A stretch of DNA of 64,000 bases, taken from Sorghum bicolor (lineage: Eukaryota > Streptophyta > Magnoliopsida > Poales > Poaceae). The position numbers and the translations under genes are program-made. Shown here piece by piece: positions 1 through 10,255 of this stretch; within the stretch, counting starts at the first letter, position 1; each line of letters opens with the position of its first letter. The notes beneath the pieces are model-generated. The model saw only the letters and a program-made list of their open reading frames with translations, had not been told where the DNA came from and made no database searches. The stretch covers positions 53,588,049 to 53,652,048 of the forward strand of contig NC_012870.2 of the NCBI RefSeq assembly GCF_000003195.3, given 5' to 3'.

Positions 1-2081
1 AGACTAAGGACAACTGGACATGGTTTATGGAGCAACTGAGAAAGGCAATAGGACCTATGGAGAACTTAGCTGTTTGCACTGATGCTTGCAAGGGCCTTGA
101 AGCTGCAGTTGCCAAGATTTTTCCAAATTGTGAACAGAGGGAGTGCTTCAGGCATTTGATGGAAAACATGAAGAAGTCCTACCGTGGAGAAGTTTATGCC
201 AAGAACATGTGGTCAGCAGCTAGAGCATATACACCACACAAGTACAAGTATTTCTTTGAGAAGGTAGCAGATGCTAGCCCTGAAGCTATTGATTGGCTCA
301 ACAAAAATCACAAGCTACTATGGGCAAGAAGCAAGTTCAGTTCAGAAATAAAATGTGATTACATCAACAATAATTTGGCTGAGTCATGGAATTCTTGGAT
401 CAAGGAGCACAAAGATCTACCTGTTCACTGCTTGGCTGATGCAATTAGGGAGCAGACACTCATTCTTTTTGCAAAAAGGAGGAAAATAGCTAGAGCATTG
501 CCTCCTGGAATTCTGCCTGCAATCATCCATCAGCTAAATGCAGCTTCAAAGGGTTTGGACCATCTAAAAGTGACTAAAGGGTACCAAGAGGAGGCAGAAG
601 TGACTGAGATCTACAAAGATGAAGAGGTTAGGAGGCATGTTGTATATCCAACACAACATATATGTACCTGTAGAGAGTGGCAAGTGACTGGGAAGCCTTG
701 CCCTCATGCATTGGCTCTAATCACAACCCAGAGGCAACCCAATATGGGCATGTATGTGCACAACTACTACTCAGTTGAGAAGTTCCAGGCTGCATATAAT
801 GGGATCATTCCTAGCATCACAGATAGAACACAGTGGCCACAGGTGGACAAGGGATTCAAATTGTTGCGACCAAATCAAATGAAGAAGAGAGAGCCAGGCA
901 AACCGAGGAAGAAAAGGATACTAGCTGCTTCTGAGAGAAGTGGAAAAGCAACAAGACAGGTTAGATGCCCTGAATGTCTAGAATATGGCCACAGGAAGGG
1001 AAGCTGGAAGTGTTCAAAAAGTGGTACTAAGAAAAGGTAATTAGTTGCCTATACTGTAATATTTAGTTATAAGTGTTAAACATTGACCCTAGCAAAATGC
1101 CTTGTAGGAAAAGAACAAAAAAAACAGCCCCAAAACCTGGAAGAAAGAAGAGCAAGGTCGACCCTACCCCTACTGGAGGCGACACACCAAGAACAAGGTT
1201 AGCACTGGCTAGAGAAGCTGCAATTCAGGCAGCAAGGGAGGCAGAGGAGGCAGCAGCAAAGGCTGCAGCAGCAGCTGAAGCTGCAGCAGCCGCGGAGATA
1301 CAAGTCATACCTCCACTTCAGATTGAGCAACCACAACCATCATCACCTGCAGCTAGAAGGTATGCCATAGTTGCAAATAAAAATTTATCCAAAACATACT
1401 GTTGCGTATGACAATGTGTCTCCCATATTTTTGGTTAGGCATATTTGTTGGGACCTGCAAGTAGGCAATGAGGTGGATGAAACAGCAACAACATCACATG
1501 AACCACCTACTAAAAAGATGACACCAAGGAGGAAGATCCTTGCTACAAGGAAGAAGAAGAGTCCAGCAAAGAATGTCAAAAAGTGACTGCACTTTTCAGC
1601 AAGACTAGGGAGATCTATTTTGGTTGTGCAATGAACAAAGTTGTAACTTTTGATGCATGTGTGGTCAGTCCACTAAACAATTTGTGTGTCCAGAACAATT
1701 TGTGTATGGCCTTGAACTAGTTGTGTGTGGCCGTGAACTATTTGTGGGCACAAGTAGCACAAAACATGCATGTGTGATGTCCAGACTAGTTGTAAAATGG
1801 CTAGAACTATGGTCTGAATTTTTAATTATGGTTTAAATGTGATCATCTGTGAACCTGAAGGCCATATGGTTTAAATGTTATCTGCGTAGCAAAATAGGAG
1901 GGCAGGGAGGTCTTTTCCCCTTAGTCTTCCACGCTGGCCAGCTGATGTGGACTGCCACAAAGGCAAATATGGTATATTTGTATCTAATGTGTAGTTTTGG
2001 TGGTAAAAATGTATTTACCATTCTAAAGCTGGTATTTGGAGAGGTGCCAAACTTAATGATGGTAAAAAGTTATATATCCCC
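1..2081 (+). mobile_element. Mutator-like element (MULE), 3' part
   Basis: The window opens inside a MULE transposase gene (3-1586). It is followed by about 500 bp of AT-rich non-coding DNA with GT-rich stretches (1587-1850) and by a segment ending in TATATATCCCC at 2081, just before a sharp switch to GC-rich sequence. That composition break, and a terminus that would read GGGGATATATA from outside, make 2081 my best guess for the element's right end. The partner TIR and the 9-bp target duplication lie outside the window, so the boundary is inferred. Confidence 0.55.
3..1586 (+). CDS. MULE transposase, C-terminal part, spliced
   Basis: This is the C-terminal part of a MuDR-type transposase, which cuts and joins Mutator-like elements in the nucleus. 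The frame is open from base 3, so the N-terminus lies off the window. It contains the FRHL segment typical of the end of the MULE catalytic domain. A SWIM zinc finger (C-T-C, nine residues, C-P-H) lies near 663-707. A zinc-knuckle-like CPEC..GH..C motif lies near 967-1012. The first frame stops at 1040, but a spliced model fits better: exons 3-1036, 1093-1359 and 1439-1586 join in phase, adding an Ala/Glu-rich helix and a Lys/Arg-rich tail that could be a nuclear localisation signal. The first intron would be only 56 bp, which is short for a plant. No internal stop is seen, so this copy could be recent. Confidence 0.8.
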
Positions 2082-2410
2082 AGTCCCGCCGTCGGCCGCG
2101 CCCCGGCCGCCTCCCCTGCGCCCTGCGCTCGCACCTCCCCTGCGCCCTGCGCTCGCACCCGCGCCTCCTCCCCTGCCGTTGACCGCCCGCCCGCCTGCCC
2201 GCTTCGATCCGGCCGCTTCGGTCCGCTTCGGTCCGGCCGCTCCGGCCCCAGCCGCTTCGGTCGCCCGACCGCCCGCCCGCCCGGCTGCTTCGGTCCGGCC
2301 GCTCCGGCAGCCCCGCCGCGCCGCGCCCCAGTCCTCGAGGATCCGCTCCTTGTGGCTGCCGGATCTACAGGGCGTCGGGGGAGAACCCCTCTGTCACAGT
2401 GCGTTTCGAG
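2082..2410 (+). other. GC-rich exon-like block with splice donor
   Basis: About 330 bp of very GC- and CpG-rich DNA containing a 24-bp unit (ctcccctgcgcc...) repeated twice near 2111-2158 and several copies of ggtccggccgctccgg. It ends GAG|GTACGT at 2410/2411, a strong plant splice donor. This looks like the promoter-proximal first exon or 5' UTR of a grass gene. The next good acceptor (TTTTAG, 2712-2715) leads into the ACA exons, so the two blocks may form one chimeric transcription unit. Low-complexity Pro/Ala frames cross it on both strands, and I do not call them proteins. Confidence 0.45.
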
Positions 2411-2715
2411 GTACGTTGTGTTGTTGTTCCTCGTGTTCGTGTGCCGTGTGATTACCTTGCATTGGATCGTCATCATTCATGGACTCTTGTTTTGGTTAAC
2501 TAGACGAAGCTAAGTTCCATATTACTAGAGCTGCTATACTGCGAGCGTCTGCTAGTGTTGATGGGGTGCCGTGCTGTTTGCCGATTCGATGCTCGAATAG
2601 CTCGATCGCATGCAGCTAGCTAGGCTGGCCGCGCACTGAATTAATTTGGGATCTAATAATAATACTCCAGTTTTTGGCAAATCAAATCCAAGTTAGTATG
2701 GTTCCCTATTTTTAG

Positions 2716-3790
2716 GATGGAGGACATGTGGAAGTTACTGGCTCACCAATTGAAAAAGCGATTCTTTCTTGGGGCCTTATGGTAATACTCAGTATACACT
2801 CATTTATTTTGCATTATCTCCTGCATTTCAGAAATCGCACAACATCAGAGGGTGTTCCATCTCAGTACCAGTTTCAGACATACATGGACACAAACATATG
2901 GACGAACAGAACTCTTCTGTGGACGAACAGATTTCAACACCGAATTGAACAAAATAGTGTCGAGTACCAACAATCTACTGAACCAAAACAGTCACTGTCA
3001 AATGAGGATAGCACTAGGCAGCAGCTAGTACACAGATCTGAAGTCTAGTATCTTAGCCACTAGTTACACTTCCAAAACGAGGCATGGTGAAATTTGAATT
3101 GATACTCAGTATACACTCATTTATTTTGCATTATCTACTTCGATTTATTTTATTGATTTGACAGTTTAACTGTATAGATTGGTATGGACTTCAAGGATGT
3201 GAGATCAAAATCTTCAGTTCTTCATGTTCTCCCATTCAGTTCAGAGAAGAAGCGTGGTGGTGTGGTTTTGAAAGTGGTAAGCTTATTCCATGTACTAAAA
3301 AATTCTGAATGAAATAATCTGTTGTCCAACAAGAAATTATCATGTCTATTATCAATTGTTTTATAGTGGAACTAATAAGGACATAAAACTATATACTTTT
3401 TTTTGAACGAACATAAAACTAACTTGGTTCTGTGTAAATTTGAATTTTGCTATTATTTTCACTTGGTTCTGTGCATTTGGATAATCTACCACATTTTCTT
3501 CTGACCCTGACAATATTGGGGTTTCTTTCCTTCTCTGTTTGGATCTTCTTTATATGTAAATATGCCTATTAGTTCTATCCTGAATGCTTGTCATGGCGAC
3601 GATATCTGTGTGGTGAGAATCTTTCCTACTCCCTTTTAGATTGCCTTACCCCACTACTCTTTTGTTTGTGTATTTGCAGTCAGATACAGAGGTTCACATT
3701 CATTGGAAAGGGGCAGCGGAGGTACTATTAGCATCTTGCAGAAGCTGGCTTTCTACTGATGGTTCTGTTCAGCCAATGAATTCCATCAAG
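2716..3790 (+). pseudogene. Autoinhibited Ca2+-ATPase (ACA) gene fragment, three exons
   Basis: Three exon-like pieces match consecutive parts of the nucleotide-binding domain of a plant plasma-membrane/endomembrane P2B Ca2+-ATPase. Exon 2716-2781 (22 codons) carries EVTGSPIEKAILSWG. Exon 3178-3276 (33 codons) carries RSKSSVLHV and EKKRGG. Exon 3680-3790 (37 codons) carries HIHWKGAAE, including the KGA-x-E ATP-binding motif of P-type ATPases. All three are flanked by AG and GT and are in phase 0, so splicing would give 92 continuous codons without a stop. The actuator domain, phosphorylation site (DKTGT), transmembrane helices and later exons are missing. Retained introns show a DNA-level capture or duplication. 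It lies between a MULE and a CACTA end, and either could have mobilised it. The frame could also be the remnant of a deleted local gene. Confidence 0.8.
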
Positions 3791-4380
3791 GTAAATGAGA
3801 AGTTATTAAGAGTGTAATGATGCAGAAACTTGTTCTTAGTGTTTTCTACCCATTTATATGCCACTGTAGATTCCATTTATTATTAAAATTACTATAATAT
3901 ACTTAAATACTTATAAAATATATATTTTCCACTTATATATGATTGGATTTCAATACAACACATCATTGTATACAATGGTTGATAAGACTTACATAGCATT
4001 GTACCTTTGGTGTCATGGTGGAGTTGTTGGTCCAAATCCTAGCGCACACAATTTTAAAGAATAACTAGCTGTGTGCATCCCTGATTAGTGCAAAGGTTGC
4101 AAATTATCTCCATTATCTAAAATTCCACCTACTTAGAGCTCCATATAAGACCCTGACACCCTGTTTACTCATCAAAATGTTTTACTATGATCTGTGGCAA
4201 ATTTGGAGCTACTGTTATCCATGACAAAGAAGGCTCAAGTTAAATTGGATGTAGCTGGACTATAATGATGCTTTCTGCTGAAAATTTATGGTTCTCCTTT
4301 GTTTCATAATGCAACTAGCGAACATTTGTGATGCCTTTTATTTTAATTAATAACATGTCATTACTATTGCTCGATTCAGA
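3791..4380. other. AT-rich intergenic or intronic stretch
   Basis: No exon, ORF or recognisable element end found. It starts with the splice donor of the last ACA exon (GTAAAT), so part of it may be the following ACA intron. No later ACA exon is visible before the CACTA-type sequence begins. Confidence 0.4.
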
Positions 4381-5056
4381 CTCTTGGCGATGCAATCCTT
4401 GTGGCCTTTGTGGCCAGCTGGGAGCTCTTCACACCACGGTGGCGACGGGTCACAGGACGCGTGACTGGCTATGTGGTTCTTCTACTTTGTAGGACGTTTG
4501 ATGTTTGTTTTGCCACCATGTTGGATGTTTCATGTTGGATGCTCGATTAGTATGATTTGTTGGATGAGGACTTGTTGGACTCATTTATTATGGTTTATGT
4601 GTGATGTATATGTAGATTTGTGTGATATATATGTGGATTTGTGTGATATATGTGAATTCCAGTTATATAATCATATTTGTGATGCAAAATAAAAAAACAA
4701 GCCAAAATTTTACTTATTCCAGCTTTGCCACCTGCCACGTGGAAAGCAGGTGGCAAAGCTGGAATCTCATGAGAGTCCTTTGCCATCTGCCAAGAAAGGC
4801 AGTCGGCAAAGAGCCCTTTGCCACCTGCTAAGAAAGGCAGTCGGCAAAGAGCTCCGTCATCTTACAACGACGTTCGTTCCCTTTGCCGACTGCTTTCCTC
4901 TTGGCAGGTGGCAAAGGTTTCTTTGCCGATGAATTCTTTGCTGGGTGTTCTTTGCCGACTGCCACGTGTAAAGAAGTTGGCAAAGCCTTTGTCACTTGTT
5001 TTAGGGCTTTTGTCGACTGCTTTTGGTAGTCGGCAAAGAACGGAATTCTAGTAGTG
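4381..5056 (+). mobile_element. CACTA element, right end
   Basis: The right end of a CACTA transposon. The last bases read in reverse CACTACTAGAATTCCG, a classic plant CACTA TIR, and finish at 5056. From 4729 inward there are repeated direct and inverted subterminal motifs such as TTTGCCACCTGC and GTCGGCAAAG, the presumed transposase-binding sites. Upstream, 4500-4680 is GT-rich (repeats of tgtgtgatatatatgtgga), as in the 3' untranslated region of grass CACTA transposase genes. I find no matching left end in the window, so the element is truncated or begins further upstream. It might even include the ACA fragment. Confidence 0.75.
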
Positions 5057-5091
5057 ACATGGTCTACCATAGAATGAACAAGCTAGAGGCA

Positions 5092-5180
5092 CTGCAAATA
5101 GGTCACCACCTGCAATAAAATTTGCGTAACCCCTGCAAATAGGTCACCACCTGCAATAAAATTTGCGTAACCCCTGCAAT
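5092..5180. repeat. 41-bp tandem duplication
   Basis: A 41-bp unit (5092-5132) beginning ctgcaaataggtcacc is repeated exactly at 5133-5173 and starts a third time (ctgcaat) before diverging. It lies in the 194-bp spacer between two CACTA elements. Confidence 0.9.
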
Positions 5181-5250
5181 CCTTCTGTCATGGTCCTTGA
5201 ACCTGCATAGTGTCAGCAGTACCCGAGTTTCTTCACCATTTGGAGGGTAC

Positions 5251-7441
5251 CACTACCGGATTCCAGTCCTTTGCCAAGAGCCTCGAGCGCTCGACAAAGG
5301 GTCAAACACGCTCGGCAAATGTTTTGCTGAGAGCGGCTCTCGGCAAAGAACCACCGGCAAACAAGCTACTGGGAAAGAAGAGTTTGCCGAGAGCTGCTCT
5401 CGGTAAAGTTTTTGGCGAGCACATGGAGTCCACTTCTGGGCAAACTATAGCTCTCGGCGAACGTGAGCGCTAGTAACGGCAAAACGACCGTTAACGGTTA
5501 GTTCTGACAACTATTCAAACTCCTTTGCCGAGAGCGCCGCTCGGCAAAGATTTTTTTAAAAAAAATAAAAAAGAATTGCATCCGAGCTGGTTTGAAAAAA
5601 TTATTTTTTACTGAGGTTTGCTGAGAGTCCAGCGCTCGGCAAAGACGACGTTTGCCGAGAGCCCAGCTCGGCAGAGACTTAAAAAATAAAAAAAGTTTCT
5701 ACCATTTTTTTACTAGTCTTTGCCGAGAGCCTGGCGCTCGGCAAAGTGACTCTTTGCCGAGAGCCTGCCTTCCAGGCGCTCGACAAAGGTCGCAACTTTG
5801 CCAAGAGCCGCGCAGTCCCAGCTCTCGGCAAATCGTTAGCTCTCGGCAAAGTCTCCAGAGAGCTTTTTTTAAACTCTGTTTTTGTTTCCAACTGTTATTC
5901 ACAGATAAAACATATATTAACAATTACCAAATACAACACAACCAACTCAAAGGGCAAACCAACACGTCCATCACATATAATCACAAAGTATCACAATATC
6001 CACACCAACATATCCATCACATTATCTCAATATATCACAAAGTATCTCAAAGTATCACAACATCCACAAGTTCAATGCAGCCAAGCATCCCAATTCGCCC
6101 CTCTTGGAGGCAGCTGCTACGACGACAGAGGCGGACGTGGTGGATATCCATACCCCGACCCACTCGATAGCGGCTGAAGCGACAGAAGCGGTGGATTTGC
6201 TGACCCTTCGGACGGAGGCACCTCATTCGAACCCGCCGATTGAACCTACACAAAGGAGAAGAAAAATAGTACTTATACTAAGGCATAAAATTGTAATCTA
6301 GGCTTAGTAAAGTTAAAAATTTGCAGAACTAGTTATAAAATTGTAATCTAAGCCCTGTGCCCCCTGAGGCGAAGCAGTAGTAGAGGTAGGCGTTGGCGAG
6401 TGGGAACGGGTGCGGCGCCGACAGCGCTAGGTGGTGCACGTAGAGGTAGGGGCAAGGGAACGATGCCACAAAGGGGTTGAGCTACGTGGCGACCATGGCG
6501 GCTACGCGCGTGCCAAGGACCGACGACGGAGAGGGCTACAAGGAAGGAAGGGACTCACTCGCTCAGAGTCGGACGAGGCGAAGCGCGGCCACGTTCGCTA
6601 GAGCCGTGGTTTGCGGTCGGCCGACCGGCTTTATAGAGCACGGCAAGGCAAAAGGGGCCCGAAGTGGGTCGGGTGTTGGTGGCGGGCTTGGACGAAGCTT
6701 TTTGTCTTACTGTTCAGCCAAGAGTCCATCCAAGAGATATATAAAAAGGAGGTGAGGAGGGGAGGAGGCCGGAGCCAAAGACGAGTGCTGTCGTGGACAC
6801 GTAGCATTGGAGAGAGAAAAAAGTAATTGCAACATTTTTAATTGGAGAGAGTATACTATACAACACCCACTGTTCAAATTTGTAATTAATTAATTATATA
6901 TAGCAAATAATTACAAAACTAGACAAAAAATTAATATTGAACAACATGTAGTATGTGTAAAGAGAAAAAAGTTTGGAGCAAATGAAAAAATAAATAAATA
7001 AATTTTATTGGAGAGAGTAAGGAAAAGAGAAACATATGCATGCACATGAAATATGGATAGCCTCTTTGCTGAGAGGGGCGCTGGGCAAAGAGTTTTGCCG
7101 AGAGCCTTGACGGCGGGGCTCTCGGCAAAGATCTTACGTCGTGAGTCAAAGTGATGGCGGCAGCTCTTTGCCGAGAACTGCCTTTTGTCGAGAGCTCAGC
7201 TCACGACAAAGACCCAATTTACCGTGCACCTTTCTTTACCGAGAGGCCCTCTCGCCAAAATGACCAAATTCGCCGAGCGCTTTTGTTTGCTGAGTTTCTG
7301 GCCCACGATAAGTCGTTCCTTTGCTGACAGCCCTTCTTTGCCGAGCGTCGCCCTCGGCAAATGTCTTGTTCGTCGAGAGCCCGTGTTTTTGCTCTCAGCA
7401 AACACAACGGCTCTCGGCAAAAGGCTAGTTTTCCGGTAGTG
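5251..7441. mobile_element. Non-autonomous CACTA element, complete
   Basis: A 2191-bp element starts CACTACCGGA and ends TCCGGTAGTG, flanked by the 3-bp target duplication TAC (5248-5250 and 7442-7444). Both subterminal regions (5270-5860 and 7060-7430) are packed with TTTGCCGAGAGC and GCTCTCGGCAAAG motifs in both orientations, the usual CACTA subterminal repeats. The core holds an AT-rich part (5880-6080, with repeated cacaaagtatcacaa) and a GC-rich part (6360-6800). No transposase domain can be recognised, so it would depend on proteins from an autonomous relative. Confidence 0.92.
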
Positions 7442-7652
7442 TACACAGTACAAGTCAAATCATGAAAATGAACCTGCAAGTGGTATCATGCAACAAATAA
7501 TATGTTAGCAATGTTGAATGGAAAATTAATATATATACACGTGTGAGCACCACTCCCATTATACCGCATATGCGTTGTTGTCCCTAGTAACTGACGCGCA
7601 AAGAAAAAAAAACAGCTCACTAACTGATGCCACGTGCAATGCCCTAGCCTGA
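7442..7652. other. Short spacer, nothing recognised
   Basis: Spacer between the CACTA element and the first MITE. It contains an ABRE/G-box-like CACGTG at 7538 and another at 7631, but no gene or element that I can support. Confidence 0.3.
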
Positions 7653-7894
7653 GGCCTTGTTTACTTCCACCCAAAAACATAAAATTTTTCAAAATTTTCC
7701 GTCACATCGAATCTTTAGACGCATGCATGAAGTACTAAATATAGACGAAAATAAAAACTAATTGCACAGTTTGATCGGAATTGACGAGACGAATCTTTTG
7801 AGCCTAGTTAGTCCATAATGGAACAATAATTACCACAAACAAACGAAAGTGCTACAGTGTCACGAAATGTTTTTGTTCAGAACTAAACAAGGCC
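7653..7894. mobile_element. Tourist/PIF-like MITE, copy 1
   Basis: 242 bp bounded by GGCCTTGTTTA and CTAAACAAGGCC, with the family core (CGTCACATCGAATC, TTTTGAGCCTAGTTAGTCC). The flanking trinucleotides TGA and TAA differ by one base, so the target duplication has decayed. The family is very common in grass genomes. Assignment to PIF/Harbinger rests on the 3-bp TSDs of the sister copies in this window. Confidence 0.85.
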
Positions 7895-8024
7895 TAAAGC
7901 TGAAGGACAAAAGAATTGATGTCAAGCTCATTCTGACACTGTTGTGCTGCATTTCACTCTGAGTTATTGCATTTAGCGCCACCCCCCAAATGGTAATTTC
8001 TACGAGCACTTGAGGCCCGTCCTA

Positions 8025-8268
8025 GGCTGTGTTTAGTTGCTGAAGTGAAAAATTTCGCAACATTATAGTACTTTTGTTTGTTTGTGGTAATTATTGTCTA
8101 ATTATGGACTAACTAGGCTCAAAAGATTCATCTCGTTAATTTCGACCCAACTGTGTAATTAGTTTTTATTTTTGTCTATATTTAATACTCCATGCATGTG
8201 TCTAAAGATTCGATGTGACGGAGAATTTTGAAAGAATTTTAGGTTTTTGGGTGGAACTAAAGAAGGCC
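8025..8268. mobile_element. Tourist/PIF-like MITE, copy 2 (inverted)
   Basis: 244 bp, starting GGCTGTGTTTAGTTGC and ending GGAACTAAAGAAGGCC, with an exact CTA duplication on both sides (8022-8024, 8269-8271). It is in the opposite orientation to copy 1, 130 bp away. Confidence 0.88.
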
Positions 8269-9092
8269 CTATTTTGAAGGAATGTTGAAAGATACATGAC
8301 AATGAAATCCCTCTCCAGGTTCGGTGGTGACAGTCTGATTGTTAATGTCATGAATGCCAAGAAACCGATGTGTATCTTAGAACCATATAATCGACTCAAC
8401 CATCTAATTTAAATTACAAAATATGTTAGGATAAAACTGAATTAATATACACTAAAATTGAGTGTAAGAAAAGATTTGGCGAAAAAAAGAATATACTTGA
8501 AATGGTCACAAAAGGGAATCATGTCAGTGCCAAGTTTGCGCAAATTAACGGCATAGCTCCAGGGACAAATCCAGGTGCCCGAGGAGGAGGTGGGGGACCT
8601 GCATGGCTGATCATGCATGAACACACCCTTTTTTAATTGCTAATTTCTTTTGTCCTCTTTTATTTGGAAGTTTCTAGATGTCATCTTTTCAAAAAAAAAA
8701 ATCTCTTTTGTAAGTTGTCTCAGCAAAAAAATGATTACATGAATATGTATATTATATATGCTTATATTTTAAATATCATCATGTTATGTTACCCATATTT
8801 GTCTGGCCCCCCTCTGTGATTTTGCTGGTTCCGCCGCTGCACAATCCCATACATATGCAGATTAATTATCAGGAAATCATAGCTTCTCAAATAGGACACT
8901 ATCCCGTACATGTTGATTATTACAGAATTATTACAACTTCTCAAATCAAATACTCAAAAAGAGAAACGCATCAGAGCCACCGACGTCTTCTCGAGTCTTC
9001 ACCAGACGTCGACGAGGGCCTGGCAGAGCTTCCCGAAGGGCAATACAACTAGGGGCGTTCATTACAGCTGCATATATTCGTTTTGAGATTCA
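8269..9092. other. AT-rich spacer, nothing recognised
   Basis: No supported gene. Short frames of 60-90 codons show no similarity I recognise. The TATA-rich run around 8740-8780 and the poly-A run at 8690-8700 are low complexity only. Confidence 0.3.
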
Positions 9093-9321
9093 GGCTTTTA
9101 GTTCCAAAAAATTTTACAATTTTTTTCAGATTTCCCGTCATATTGAATCTTACGGCATATGCATCGAACATTAAAATAGATAAAAAAAATAACTAATTAC
9201 ACAGTTTATCTCTTGCGAGACAAATCTTTTGAGCATACTTAGTCTATGATTGGACAATATTTATCCGATACAAACAAAAGTACTACAATGTCTATTTTAT
9301 AAATTTTTTTGAACTAAAGCC
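9093..9321. mobile_element. Tourist/PIF-like MITE, copy 3
   Basis: 229 bp with termini GGCTTTTAGTTC and GAACTAAAGCC and an exact TCA duplication (9090-9092, 9322-9324). Same orientation as copy 1. It is more diverged, with AATCTTACGGCATATGCATCG in place of the usual core. Confidence 0.85.
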
Positions 9322-9500
9322 TCAAATGAACAATAGACGGATGTGTTGACTACAGTAGAGAGAGTATGGTTGTAGATGGTTTTCTTTGTACAGTAGAATG
9401 GTGTGCTGTTTGTTTGCAATAAAATGTTTACTATTCCCCTTGTCGGTTGTTATCATGTGCTTGTCCTCCAGCCGTAAGCGGAGGGTCCCTACCACTCCAC

Positions 9501-9732
9501 AGTTTCAAAAAAAATTAGAAAATTGATACCGTAGCATTTTCGTTTGTATTTGATAAATATTATCTAATCATAGACTAACTAGGCTCAAAAAATTCGTCTC
9601 GTCAATTCCGACCAAACTGTGTAATTAGTTTTTATTTTCGTCTATATTTAATACTCGATGCATATGTCTAAAGATTCGATGTAATGGAGAATCTGAAAAA
9701 TTTTGCAAAATTTTTTTGAACTAAACAAGGCC
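9501..9732. mobile_element. Tourist/PIF-like MITE, copy 4, left end lost
   Basis: The sequence follows the family from AGTTTCAAAAAA to the intact right terminus CTAAACAAGGCC at 9732. The left GGCCTTGTTT terminus is missing, so the copy is truncated or its left end has diverged. Orientation as copy 2. Confidence 0.8.
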
Positions 9733-9800
9733 TTGTATTGCAAGTGCTTCTGAGAAGTAGGAGGAGCGCAATCATCGGGTGCTGAAGCTCATAGGGCGCC

Positions 9801-10255
9801 ATGGAAGCAGCAGATGAGGAAACGACACTCATTCATCTCCTGCCCACACAGGTACTTGTATCCTCTTGCAGTTTACTCCTCATGCTATGTCCTGTTGTTA
9901 AGTACTTCCTCCATCCTAAATTGTAAGTCATTCTAAGAATTTTAAAAAGTCAAAGTATCTCAAGTTTGACTAAAATTATAGAAAAAATTACAAAGTAGTC
10001 GGACACATACTGGAAAAGATATCGTACTCTTCTAATCTTTCTCTGGATCTACACCGTTGTAAGTTGAAAATTAGTACCATCTCTTGTTCAGTATCAGATG
10101 CTAATAAGCACATATATATATATATGTTGATACCTGTAACTGTAAGTAGTCATATTCTGAAATGGATCGTCTCGATGTCTTTTTCTCTTCGTCTCTTGTG
10201 TCAGGGGATGCTCACACTGACGATGTCAGCATTGCTTGCTCTGACGATGGAGCCG
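9801..10255 (+). pseudogene. NPF (NRT1/PTR family) transporter pseudogene, 5' part
   Basis: Exon 9801-9851 begins with ATG, encodes MEAADEETTLIHLLPTQ and ends at CAG|GTACTT, a usual form for the short first exon of grass NPF genes. An acceptor (TGTCAG) at 10201-10204 leads to 10205-10255, 17 phase-0 codons (GMLTLTMSALLALTMEP) resembling an early NPF transmembrane helix. The first helices that should lie between are absent. The reading frame is cut at 10255 by the chromovirus. Its other side (26512 on) continues the same frame for about 16 codons and then decays. NPF proteins are proton-coupled transporters of nitrate, peptides or hormones. The identity rests mainly on the well-preserved 3' part at 27593-27919. 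Confidence 0.55.
9903..10008. mobile_element. Partial Stowaway-like MITE
   Basis: The sequence tacttcctccatcctaaatt followed by aagtcattctaag and caagtttgactaaaattata resembles grass Stowaway/Tc1-mariner MITEs, whose TIR is CTCCCTCCGTCC. No right TIR or TA duplication is evident. It lies in the first NPF intron. Confidence 0.5.

Noticed and set aside
1849..2451. A 200-codon Pro/Ala-rich frame
   Set aside because: It runs across the probable MULE end into a GC-rich block and past a strong splice donor. A competing frame exists on the other strand.
2717..2784. ATG-initiated frame MEDMWKLLAHQ at the start of the first ACA exon
   Set aside because: It is out of frame with the ACA homology and stops within the exon region. 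The homologous frame is the phase-0 one.
3650..3662. CCACTACTCTTTTG considered as a left CACTA terminus matching the end at 5056
   Set aside because: It diverges from CACTACTAGAATTCC after seven bases, lacks subterminal repeats, and the flank does not match the ACA trinucleotide after 5056.
5092..5180. Direct repeats considered as a CRISPR-like array
   Set aside because: Two head-to-tail copies without spacers in a plant genome: a simple tandem duplication.
5652..6177. Frames of up to 172 codons inside the non-autonomous CACTA element
   Set aside because: They are translations of the TTTGCCGAGAGC subterminal repeats and low-complexity core, without a transposase motif.
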